Shown: positions 1-7,261 of the stretch, in pieces | Layout: each line of letters starts with the position of its first letter | How positions within the stretch are numbered: the stretch's first letter is position 1 | Assembly: GCA_017647065.1 (NCBI GenBank) | Contig: JAGCLI010000190.1 | Location: 1-11,017, forward strand | Direction of reading: 5' to 3' | Length of the DNA: 11,017 nt | Origin: Bacteroidales bacterium | GTDB taxonomy: Bacteria; Bacteroidota; Bacteroidia; Bacteroidales; P3 | Made by a program: the position numbers and the translations under genes | The notes under the pieces: generated by a model | What the model was told of the DNA's origin: nothing | Database searches by the model: none | What the model saw: the letters and a program-made list of their open reading frames with translations, nothing else

Positions 1-501
1 ACGGAAGGATTCTTGACAGACCATTATGATCCTACTCGAAAAATAATCAATTTATCGAAGGAGGTGTATTATGGCAATAATATTTCTGCTGCAGCTGTTG
101 CCGCACATGAAACAGGACATGCAATACAACATGCAGAAGCATATTCGTGGTTAACACTTCGTACAAAATTGGTTCCAATCGTTAATTTCTCATCAAGATG
201 GATAACTTGGATACTTTTAGCTGGTGTATTATTAATAAATGTCTTTCCAAATTTACTTCTAATAGGCATAATTTTATTTGCAACTACAACCTTATTTAGT
301 TTTGTTACGCTACCGGTTGAAATCAATGCCTCAAATCGTGCGATAAATTGGCTGGAAAATGTTGTTGCTTATGAACAATTACCAAAAGCAAAACATGCTT
401 TAAAATTAGCAGCTTATACATACGTAATAGCGGCTTTATCTTCTTTGGCCACTTTGTTGCATTATGTAATGATATTCTTAGGAAGCAGTGATGATGATTA
501 A
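1..501 (+). CDS. Membrane zinc metallopeptidase, YugP family (5' partial)
   Basis: This is the C-terminal 166 residues of a YugP-type neutral zinc metallopeptidase (Zn_peptidase_2 family); the reading frame is open through base 1, so the true start lies upstream. The TTG at base 13 is an internal leucine codon within the family motif LTDHYDP, not a start. Visible residues 36-40 form the zincin motif HETGH (two zinc-binding His and the catalytic Glu), followed by AIQHAEAY as in YugP. The segment PVEINASNRA at 105-114 is the second conserved family block. Hydrophobic stretches at about 67-103 and 132-156 are membrane segments, and the protein ends in an acidic SSDDD tail. Family members are integral membrane proteins of roughly 225 residues, so about a quarter is missing here. 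The physiological substrate is not established for the family. The next gene starts 13 bases downstream. Confidence 0.9.
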   Translation, partial: TEGFLTDHYDPTRKIINLSKEVYYGNNISAAAVAAHETGHAIQHAEAYSWLTLRTKLVPIVNFSSRWITWILLAGVLLINVFPNLLLIGIILFATTTLFSFVTLPVEINASNRAINWLENVVAYEQLPKAKHALKLAAYTYVIAALSSLATLLHYVMIFLGSSDDD

Positions 502-514
502 AAATAAATAAAAT

Positions 515-1357
515 ATGTCAGTTAAAGATTTTTTAAAAAGTAAAAGTTTCTTTATAAACTTAGGGCTAATTGTTATTAGTTTCTTTGTTATTATTTTGTT
601 AATATTCTTTTCTTTAAAAATATATACTAGACATGGAAAAGAATATATTGTTCCAGATATTAGTGGAAGGTTAATTCAGGAAATAGAACAAATGGAGGAG
701 ATGTCTCCTTTTAACATAGTAATAATAGATTCTATATTCCAAGAAGAAACTCCTTCTGGAACAATATTGAGTCAAGAACCTGTTGCAAATTCTAAAGCAA
801 AAAAAGGTCGAAAGATATATTTAACCATAGCATCTTTTTCAGGTGATGATATAGATATGCCGTCTTGCGTAGATATGAGTTTAAAATTAGCAGTACAAAC
901 ATTAACAGATGTAGGTCTTCGTATAGGAAATATTAGTTTTGTACAAGGAAATATTTCTAATATAGTTGTTGCTCAACAAAAAAATGGAAAACAAATCAAG
1001 CAAAACACGAAAGTAAAACGTGGAGAAGTGATTGACTTGGTTGTAGAAATGACAGAATCTCAAACAACAACGAATATGCCAGATATTTTAGGCAAAACAG
1101 AAGAAGAAGCAGAGAAAATGTTGTGGGCTGCAGGCTTAAATGTAGGCAAGAAAGAATTTGAAGGCAAAAAAGAAAAATATCATTCAAGAGTTGTAAGTTA
1201 TCAACCTACATTTCAAGGTCTAACATTAGGAACAACCGTTTCTTTGTATTTTGTTAATGACACAAAGAATAATTATAAAAAATTAAAAAGAGACTTTGAA
1301 GAACAATTGATTTTAGAACAAAGTCAATTTGAAGAATGGGAAGAAGTAATAGAATAG
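515..1357 (+). CDS. Membrane-anchored triple-PASTA domain protein
   Basis: This 280-residue protein has a short cytoplasmic N-terminus, one strong transmembrane helix at about residues 11-36, and a periplasmic region of three PASTA repeats at roughly 43-106, 113-179 and 187-248. Each repeat shows the family pattern: VPDISG/MPSCVD/MPDILG openings, a helix (for example TEEEAEKMLWAAGL), and a closing strand after a 'G..V' turn. The last 30 residues are charged and Glu-rich (FEEQLILEQSQFEEWEEVIE). PASTA domains are known from Ser/Thr kinases and penicillin-binding proteins, where they bind peptidoglycan fragments or dock at the division site. No kinase or transpeptidase domain is present here. 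Stand-alone PASTA proteins next to RluD-type genes are common in Bacteroidota, with no settled function. A structural or peptidoglycan-sensing role in the envelope is inference. The ATG at 515 follows an A-rich leader and puts the membrane helix at the expected place. Confidence 0.9.
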   Translation: MSVKDFLKSKSFFINLGLIVISFFVIILLIFFSLKIYTRHGKEYIVPDISGRLIQEIEQMEEMSPFNIVIIDSIFQEETPSGTILSQEPVANSKAKKGRKIYLTIASFSGDDIDMPSCVDMSLKLAVQTLTDVGLRIGNISFVQGNISNIVVAQQKNGKQIKQNTKVKRGEVIDLVVEMTESQTTTNMPDILGKTEEEAEKMLWAAGLNVGKKEFEGKKEKYHSRVVSYQPTFQGLTLGTTVSLYFVNDTKNNYKKLKRDFEEQLILEQSQFEEWEEVIE

Positions 1358-1374
1358 TTCAAACAACATTACGT

Positions 1375-3252
1375 ATGAAACGAATTGCCTTAATATTAAT
1401 TTTGCTATTGCAAACAACGTTTCAAATAAAAGCACAATTCATTTTGGTTCCGTCTTTGCATGCAACTAAAATAGAAACAAAAAAAAGTGATATAGTAAAC
1501 TATAATCAATTGCCGTTCATAGATGATTTTTCTAATTATAATGGATTGCCAAATCAATCAAAGTGGCAATCTGTGAATGCAATGGTAAATAATAACTATC
1601 AATTTAATCCACCAACAATAGGCGTTGTTACCTTAGATGCTATTGATGCCTATGGGAAACTTTATCCTAATGCAAATTCCTCAAACTTTGAAGCAGACAC
1701 ACTTTTGTCGCAACCAATTAGGTTAGATTCTATAATATCATCTACAAGACAAAAATTATCAAAAGGAGATTCGATATATTTTAGTTTTTATGTTCAACCA
1801 GGGGGAGGAAGTGGACAACCATGGGAAACAATAGGCTCTTCACCATCTTCTTCTGATTCTTTAATATTAGAATTTTATACTCAAGAGGGTTGGCAACGAG
1901 TATGGGCAATGGGAGGTCTTCCATTAGATACCTTATTTGCACAAGAAAACGCATATTATAAATATGTAATGATACCAATAGTAGAGGATAAATATTTTAT
2001 AAAAGATTTTCGTTTTCGTTTTCGTAATATAGCCTCATTAAACAATAATCCTCAGACAGCATATATTGGAAATTGCGACCAATGGAATATAGATTATGTA
2101 TATATTGATAAAGATAGGAGGATAGAAGATACAACCCGAAGAGAATTAGCCTTTGTAGATAGAGCTCCATCTATGTTAAAACATTATCAATCTATGCCTG
2201 CAAATCAATATATTGTAGATGAAATGGCAGATAGTTTACAAATAAAAATAGTAAATCTGTATTCAGAACCGTTAAGCTCAATATATAAATACTATATAAA
2301 AGATCAAGCGGGAAATCTTCTTCACACTTATGACGGAGGATTTGAAAATATAAATCCCTATATAATGAATAATTCTTATCAAAGTGCAGTATCTCATGCT
2401 CGTCCTTTGGTTAATTATGATTTTAATTTACTATCTTCTTGGCAATCTTTTATTATTACTCATACGATAAAAGAAGGAGTTGGTCAAGACGTACTTTCAG
2501 CTAACGATACAATAGAATTTGTACAAAAATTTGAAAATTATTTTGCTTATGATGATGGTAGTGCAGAAAATGGCATAGGAGTAGAACCTATTTCAGGCTC
2601 TCATTTAGCAGTATCTTATCATCTAAATCAAGCAGATACACTTACCGCAGTAGATATTTATTTTAATTCCTCCCTAAACGAAGCAAATCTTAAATCATTT
2701 TATATTTGTGTTTGGAAATCCATAAATAAAATACCAGTAGAGTTAATATATAAATCAGAAAAGCTAACACCAATAAGTGATAGTCTAAATAAATTCGTAA
2801 GATTTGAATTAGAAGAAGCTATATTTTTGGAACAAGGGGATTTTTCTCTCAGTTTGCAAACGAAAGGTAATGATTATTTGAATATAGGATTTGATAGAAA
2901 TACAAATTCATCTCAATATACATATTCAAAAACAGGGGTAAATTGGGAACAATCCTTTCTTTCTGGCTCTGTAATGATGCGTCCATATTTTGGATATAAA
3001 GCCTTAGTAGGATTAGATGAGCAAAACAAAGTCTTAGACTTTAATTTCTATCCAAATCCTACCTCGTCAAAAATATTTTTTCAAGGCATTTCAAATGCAG
3101 AAAAACAAATATTGGATATAAGTGGACGATTATTGATTTCTACTTTTGAAAATCAAATAGATATTTCATATTTAAAACAGGGAGTTTATATTCTAAGAGT
3201 AGAAAACGAAGAAGGAATTGTTGAAACAAGAAAAATAGTAAAAACGAAGTAA
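1375..3252 (+). CDS. Secreted protein with type IX secretion (type A) sorting domain
   Basis: This is a 625-residue exported protein. I chose the ATG at 1375 because it starts directly with a textbook signal peptide (MKRIALILILLLQTTFQIKAQ, the 'AQ' ending being frequent in Bacteroidota). An in-frame ATG at 1336 would add 13 non-signal-like residues and overlap the PASTA gene. The mature N-terminal region (about 45-250) has a jelly-roll look: LPFIDDFSN, QPGGGSGQP, DSLILEFY, FRFRFRNIA and NIDYVYID, patterns recurring in Bacteroidota surface proteins. A second beta-rich region follows, with FAYDDGSAENGIGV at 390-403. Residues about 553-625 are a type A T9SS C-terminal domain: DFNFYPNPTSSKI, then DISGRLL, then YLKQGVYILRVE and a Lys-rich end. 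The protein should be carried across the outer membrane by T9SS and have the C-terminal domain removed. No catalytic motif was recognised, so ligand or partner is unknown. It sits between the PASTA and pseudouridine synthase genes. Confidence 0.9.
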   Translation: MKRIALILILLLQTTFQIKAQFILVPSLHATKIETKKSDIVNYNQLPFIDDFSNYNGLPNQSKWQSVNAMVNNNYQFNPPTIGVVTLDAIDAYGKLYPNANSSNFEADTLLSQPIRLDSIISSTRQKLSKGDSIYFSFYVQPGGGSGQPWETIGSSPSSSDSLILEFYTQEGWQRVWAMGGLPLDTLFAQENAYYKYVMIPIVEDKYFIKDFRFRFRNIASLNNNPQTAYIGNCDQWNIDYVYIDKDRRIEDTTRRELAFVDRAPSMLKHYQSMPANQYIVDEMADSLQIKIVNLYSEPLSSIYKYYIKDQAGNLLHTYDGGFENINPYIMNNSYQSAVSHARPLVNYDFNLLSSWQSFIITHTIKEGVGQDVLSANDTIEFVQKFENYFAYDDGSAENGIGVEPISGSHLAVSYHLNQADTLTAVDIYFNSSLNEANLKSFYICVWKSINKIPVELIYKSEKLTPISDSLNKFVRFELEEAIFLEQGDFSLSLQTKGNDYLNIGFDRNTNSSQYTYSKTGVNWEQSFLSGSVMMRPYFGYKALVGLDEQNKVLDFNFYPNPTSSKIFFQGISNAEKQILDISGRLLISTFENQIDISYLKQGVYILRVENEEGIVETRKIVKTK

Positions 3253-4274
3253 TGCAAGAAGAACAAAATATTCAAGAAGAACAAGAATTATACGAGAATT
3301 ATAGAGTTGTAGTAGATAAAGGACAAAGTCTTTTAAGAATTGATAAATATCTTGTAGATAGAATAGAAGGTGCTTCACGAAATAAAATACAATTAGCAAT
3401 AAAAGCCGATTGTGTAAAGGTGAATGACAAAACCGTAAAGGTTAATTATAGGGTAAAACCGGGGGATTTAATTCAAGTATTCCTTACAACCGAACCACGA
3501 GAAATAGAAATCATACCTCAAAATATTCCAATTGATATTGTTTATGAGGACGAAGATGTGATAGTAGTTAATAAACCGGCTTCAATGGTAGTGCATCCAG
3601 GTTATGGAAATTACACTTCTACACTTCTTAATGCATTAACATATCATTTTCAACAGAATGAATCAAGTGAAGTAAAGCCTTTGCTTGTTCATCGTATAGA
3701 TAAAGACACTACGGGGCTGCTTTTAGTTGCTAAAAACGAATATGCACAAACCTTTTTAGCAAAACAATTCTTTGATCACACAACCGAAAGAAAATATACT
3801 GCACTTGTATGGGGTGATTTAAAGGAAGAAGAAGGAACAATTGAAGGAAATATTGGTCGAAGTCTAAAAGATAGAAAAGTAATGGCGGTTTTCCCTGATG
3901 GTGATTATGGAAAAACAGCAATAACTCATTGGAAAGTTTTAAAAAGATTTGGATATGTTACTTTGGTTGAGTGTCAATTAGAAACAGGACGTACACATCA
4001 AATTCGTGCACATATGCGTTATGTTGGACATCCTTTGTTTGCAGATGCTACATACGGAGGAGACCAAATTCTTAAAGGCACTACATTTAGTAAATATAAG
4101 CAATTCATCAATAATTGTTTTCAAATAATTTCTCGTCAAGCACTTCATGCTACTACAATAGGATTTCTTCACCCAACAAAACTTGAAAGAATGAATTTTA
4201 GTAGCACTTTGCCACAAGATATGAAAGATGTGATTGAGAAATGGGAAGCCTACACAACTGCTAATAAACAATAG
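3252..4274 (+). CDS. rluD: RluA/RluD-family 23S rRNA pseudouridine synthase
   Basis: This 340-residue protein converts specific uridines in RNA to pseudouridine; RluD-type members act on helix 69 of 23S rRNA during large-subunit assembly. An S4 RNA-binding domain occupies about residues 25-80 (LLRIDKYLV, ASRNKIQLAI, KVNYRVKPGD). The catalytic domain follows with VVNKPASMVVHPG (105-117), the active-site motif HRIDKDTTGLLLVAK (147-161, catalytic Asp150) and RTHQIRAHM with GHPLFADATYGG (247-270). An extra segment, about 271-293, before the ISRQALHA motif is typical of Bacteroidota homologues. Its ATG overlaps the stop of the T9SS gene by one base (TAATG), which suggests translational coupling. 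The N-terminal 15 residues are Glu/Gln-rich and variable. Assignment to RluD rather than RluC/RluA rests on the S4 domain and overall likeness, so exact target specificity is inferred. Length is close to that of other family members. Confidence 0.92.
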   Translation: MQEEQNIQEEQELYENYRVVVDKGQSLLRIDKYLVDRIEGASRNKIQLAIKADCVKVNDKTVKVNYRVKPGDLIQVFLTTEPREIEIIPQNIPIDIVYEDEDVIVVNKPASMVVHPGYGNYTSTLLNALTYHFQQNESSEVKPLLVHRIDKDTTGLLLVAKNEYAQTFLAKQFFDHTTERKYTALVWGDLKEEEGTIEGNIGRSLKDRKVMAVFPDGDYGKTAITHWKVLKRFGYVTLVECQLETGRTHQIRAHMRYVGHPLFADATYGGDQILKGTTFSKYKQFINNCFQIISRQALHATTIGFLHPTKLERMNFSSTLPQDMKDVIEKWEAYTTANKQ

Positions 4275-4277
4275 ATT

Positions 4278-5309
4278 ATGCGAAATAAAGAGTTAAGAAA
4301 ATATTTCTTTGAAAAAAAAATTTTTTTCTTTGTTTTTTTAATTTTTTTCTTTGTTTCTTGTCAAAAAAACAAAGAGATAGAAAGTGTTCATATACAACGC
4401 TTTGAACAAGCCTTATTTTCAGCTAATAAAAGCAAAGATATAGACAAATATCTTTTTAGCATAGAGGAGCAATACGCACCTATGTTTGCTACAAGTCTTA
4501 AAAATACAGAATATCTCAATGTTGTCAAAGAGTTTATCAAAGACAAAGAGATGAATAATGTTTATAATATTGTAAAAATACAATATCCCGATTTAAAGGA
4601 TTTGGAAGAAGAATTATCTCTTGCAATATATGAAATCAAGCAAATAAAAAAAGACACAATTAAACCTAAGATTTATACACTAATTGTAGGACCTGCTGAA
4701 TATTCACAAGCGTTTCAAAATAGAATTTTAATCTATCCTGATTTTAGTGCAATAAGTCTTGACCTTTATTCAATAGAAAAACTTTCTAATCACCCTTATT
4801 ACAAAACTATTCCTCAATATATGTACTCTGCCTTAGGTAAAGAAAATATTGCTTCTCATTATGTGAATACATATCTTAAAGAAATAACTTTTAGAGATAC
4901 ACCTTTGCAAAGTTTAAATCCAGAGGCAACTCTTTTAGATTGCATAATAGAAGAAGGAAAGTATTTATATGCTACTCAAACCATTTTGCCAGAAAAATCT
5001 TTAAACTATATTTTAGATTATACCAAAGAACAAATGCAGTGGGTTGAGAAAAATGAGGCAAATATTTGGTCTTATATAATAGAAAATCAGCTATTATACA
5101 ACAAAGACAGAACAAAATATCTTCATTTGATAGCACCAGGTCCATCAACCAAAAACATAGCAAATTCTCCTGCAAGGATAGGAAATTATATTGGTTATAA
5201 GATAGTGCATTCTTATATGAAAGAAAATTCTATTACGATAGATAGTTTATTCCATACATACGATTCACAACTTATATTGCAACAATCAAAATACAAACCT
5301 AAAAAATAA
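4278..5309 (+). CDS. gldB: GldB-like gliding-motility/T9SS-associated lipoprotein
   Basis: This is a 343-residue lipoprotein. The first 27 residues are a very Phe-rich signal peptide ending in a lipobox (FVSC, lipidated Cys28). The body carries the blocks I associate with GldB: IEEGKYLYATQTILP (224-238), the region 248-272 with conserved W255, E258, W264 and LLY, and SPARIGNYIGYKIVHSYM (297-314). In Flavobacterium johnsoniae GldB is a lipoprotein needed for gliding; its molecular role is unclear, and homologues occur in non-gliding Bacteroidota. The family resembles DUF2268-type zincins, but no HExxH is present here: the corresponding stretch appears to read IIEEGK, so a peptidase activity is unlikely (inference). 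It starts 3 bases after the pseudouridine synthase gene and ends 6 bases before the LtaS-like gene. The signal-peptide codons contain A9T7 and two T7 runs, which make the reading frame unusually prone to slippage. Confidence 0.82.
   Translation: MRNKELRKYFFEKKIFFFVFLIFFFVSCQKNKEIESVHIQRFEQALFSANKSKDIDKYLFSIEEQYAPMFATSLKNTEYLNVVKEFIKDKEMNNVYNIVKIQYPDLKDLEEELSLAIYEIKQIKKDTIKPKIYTLIVGPAEYSQAFQNRILIYPDFSAISLDLYSIEKLSNHPYYKTIPQYMYSALGKENIASHYVNTYLKEITFRDTPLQSLNPEATLLDCIIEEGKYLYATQTILPEKSLNYILDYTKEQMQWVEKNEANIWSYIIENQLLYNKDRTKYLHLIAPGPSTKNIANSPARIGNYIGYKIVHSYMKENSITIDSLFHTYDSQLILQQSKYKPKK
4312..4348 (+). repeat. Homopolymer cluster (A9T7, T7, T7) in gldB signal peptide
   Basis: Nine A (4312-4320) run directly into seven T (4321-4327). 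Two further T7 tracts follow at 4333-4339 and 4342-4348. They encode part of the signal peptide (EKKIFFFVFLIFFF) upstream of the lipobox Cys. Loss or gain of one base in any tract would shift the frame before the mature protein. As written the frame is intact. The tracts may merely reflect AT-rich codon use for Lys and Phe, since TTT and AAA are the preferred codons throughout the window. Confidence 0.7.
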
Positions 5310-5315
5310 TAAATT

Positions 5316-7253
5316 ATGACAAAGAAATCAACTCATTATAAACAAGTTGTTTACAAATATCTTTTATCACTAATTTGTCTTTATATAACTCAGATATTTT
5401 TTTACATATTTAATAATGGGTTATTTCAAATAGAAGGAATAAAAGAGTGCTTTAACATCTTTATTGGTTGTACTCGTTATGCTCTTTCTGCAATTAGCAT
5501 TTTTTTATTGCCATATTTGATTCTCAATCTATTACCTTTTGTTAATCAATGGCATAAAAAATGGTTTAAAATAACTTCTAATATATTTTATCTTTTAGCT
5601 AATGTGTTTATGTTAGCAGTAAATCTCATAGATGCAGGCTATTATCGTTTTTCATTCAAGAGATTAACAGCCGATATAACAAGATATTTAGGCGTAGGAG
5701 GCGATTTTAATGAGTTAATTCCTCAATTTCTAAGGGATTATTGGCATATAGCAACCGTTTTTGTCTGTTTGTTAATAGTTTTGTTTGTTGTTAATTCACT
5801 TCTAAATAAAAAACTAAAACAACACAAAGAAAAATCATCTAAATCCTTAATATTCAAAAGAAGTATTGCGTTTATCGTTGCAGTACCTTTGTTAATTCTT
5901 CTTCAAAGAGGAGGTTTGCAAACACGCCCTCTTGGACTTATGCACGCAAGTCAATACACTACTACTCAAAATACAGCATTAGTTCTAAATACTCCATTTA
6001 CTCTTTATCGTACATTTGGTAAACCAAGTCTTGAAAAAAAAGAATTTTATAACGAAGACCAATTAAACAAAATTTATTCTCCAATAACTACTTTTGAATC
6101 TGCGAATTGGGCAGACACACTCTTTATTTCGCCGCTTGAAGTTGGTAAAACTAATGTGTGTGTTTTAATATTGGAAAGTTTTTCTGCTGAATATTTGAAA
6201 ACATACAATACAAATGGTATTAGTTATGCACCATTCTTAGACTCTTTGGCACAACATTCTCTTGTTTTTCAAGGAATATCCAACGGAAAGAAATCTATAG
6301 ATGGAATTCCTGCTGTAATTTCCTCACTTCCTATAATGATGGAAGAGAGTTATCTTACAAGTGTGTATGGAAATAATAAATTAGGTTCAATAGCCTCTAC
6401 TTTAAGGAATCAAAACTATACAACAGCCTTTTTTCACGGAGGATACAACGGTACAATGGGCTTTGACAATTTCACACGCAAGATAGGCTATCAATATTAC
6501 TATGGAAAAGATGAGTATAACAATGATAAAGATTATGATGGCAATTGGGGAATTTTTGATGAGCCTTTTTTACAATATTGTATCAAACAAATGGATACTC
6601 TAACAAAACCTTTTCATGCTGCATTCTTTACCTTGTCTTCTCATCACCCTTATACAATGCCAAAAGAGCATAAGAACAAATTCTCAAAAGGTAGTTTAAT
6701 TGTTCATGAAACTGTTTCTTATACGGATTATGCTTTAAAGAGATTTTTTAATGAAGCTTCAAAATGCGATTGGTTTGAGAATACACTATTTATCATTACC
6801 TCAGATCATAGTGGTTTGACCGAAAGCAACGATTTTAAAACACAATTAGGTTTATTTAAAATTCCGATGATTATTTATCATCCAAAAATGAAAATGAACA
6901 TTTTAAGTTCTCAATATGTTCAACAAATAGATGTTTATCCAATGGTAATAGATTTATTAAATATTGAAAATCAGAAAATATTTAGCTTTGGAAGAAGTCC
7001 TTTTGCTCAAAAAGAAAAATATTACATCTATTACACTAATGGAGAATACTTACTTATGATAGGAAACTACCTAAGTAAATACAAACAAGACGGAACAATA
7101 GAACTTTTTAATGTGGTAGAAGACCAAGGATTAAAAAATAATATAGCAAATCAACATAAAGAAATAACTCAAAAGCATATTGAATTTACGCAAGCCTTTA
7201 TTCAACAATACAATAACACAATTATAGAGAATAAAACAACGGTTTCAAAATAG
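5316..7253 (+). CDS. LtaS-like membrane sulfatase-fold phosphotransferase
   Basis: This 645-residue protein has the LtaS layout: about five N-terminal membrane helices (roughly 13-32, 46-75, 86-106, 143-162, 181-198), a linker, and a periplasmic alkaline-phosphatase/sulfatase-fold domain from about 278. Metal and active-site positions can be matched: Glu287 in VLILESFS, the nucleophile region NGKKSIDGIPA with Ser327, His443/His444 in SSHHPYTMP, and Asp497-His498 in ITSDHSG; FHGGYNGTMGF is also family-typical. LtaS of Gram-positives moves glycerol phosphate from phosphatidylglycerol and frees diacylglycerol; relatives transfer phosphoethanolamine or glycerol phosphate to glycans. Gram-negative Bacteroidota are not known to make lipoteichoic acid, so the acceptor is unknown; a periplasmic glycan or lipid head group is a guess. 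LtaS uses Thr as nucleophile where Ser appears here, if my by-eye alignment is right. A lipid kinase gene follows 8 bases downstream, which fits recycling of diacylglycerol. Confidence 0.87.
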   Translation: MTKKSTHYKQVVYKYLLSLICLYITQIFFYIFNNGLFQIEGIKECFNIFIGCTRYALSAISIFLLPYLILNLLPFVNQWHKKWFKITSNIFYLLANVFMLAVNLIDAGYYRFSFKRLTADITRYLGVGGDFNELIPQFLRDYWHIATVFVCLLIVLFVVNSLLNKKLKQHKEKSSKSLIFKRSIAFIVAVPLLILLQRGGLQTRPLGLMHASQYTTTQNTALVLNTPFTLYRTFGKPSLEKKEFYNEDQLNKIYSPITTFESANWADTLFISPLEVGKTNVCVLILESFSAEYLKTYNTNGISYAPFLDSLAQHSLVFQGISNGKKSIDGIPAVISSLPIMMEESYLTSVYGNNKLGSIASTLRNQNYTTAFFHGGYNGTMGFDNFTRKIGYQYYYGKDEYNNDKDYDGNWGIFDEPFLQYCIKQMDTLTKPFHAAFFTLSSHHPYTMPKEHKNKFSKGSLIVHETVSYTDYALKRFFNEASKCDWFENTLFIITSDHSGLTESNDFKTQLGLFKIPMIIYHPKMKMNILSSQYVQQIDVYPMVIDLLNIENQKIFSFGRSPFAQKEKYYIYYTNGEYLLMIGNYLSKYKQDGTIELFNVVEDQGLKNNIANQHKEITQKHIEFTQAFIQQYNNTIIENKTTVSK

Positions 7254-7261
7254 AAATAGGT

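Noticed and set aside
13..15. TTG as start of the zinc peptidase
   Set aside because: The frame continues to base 1, and the Leu lies inside the family motif LTDHYDP, so the gene begins outside the window.
1336..1374. Upstream in-frame ATG for the T9SS cargo gene
   Set aside because: It would add 13 residues before a perfect signal peptide and overlap the PASTA gene by 22 bases; the ATG at 1375 is far better.
2007..2024. Triple TTTTCG hexamer repeat in the T9SS cargo gene
   Set aside because: It is in frame, encodes an alternating Phe-Arg beta strand (FRFRFR) and cannot shift the frame; likely a product of the protein pattern.
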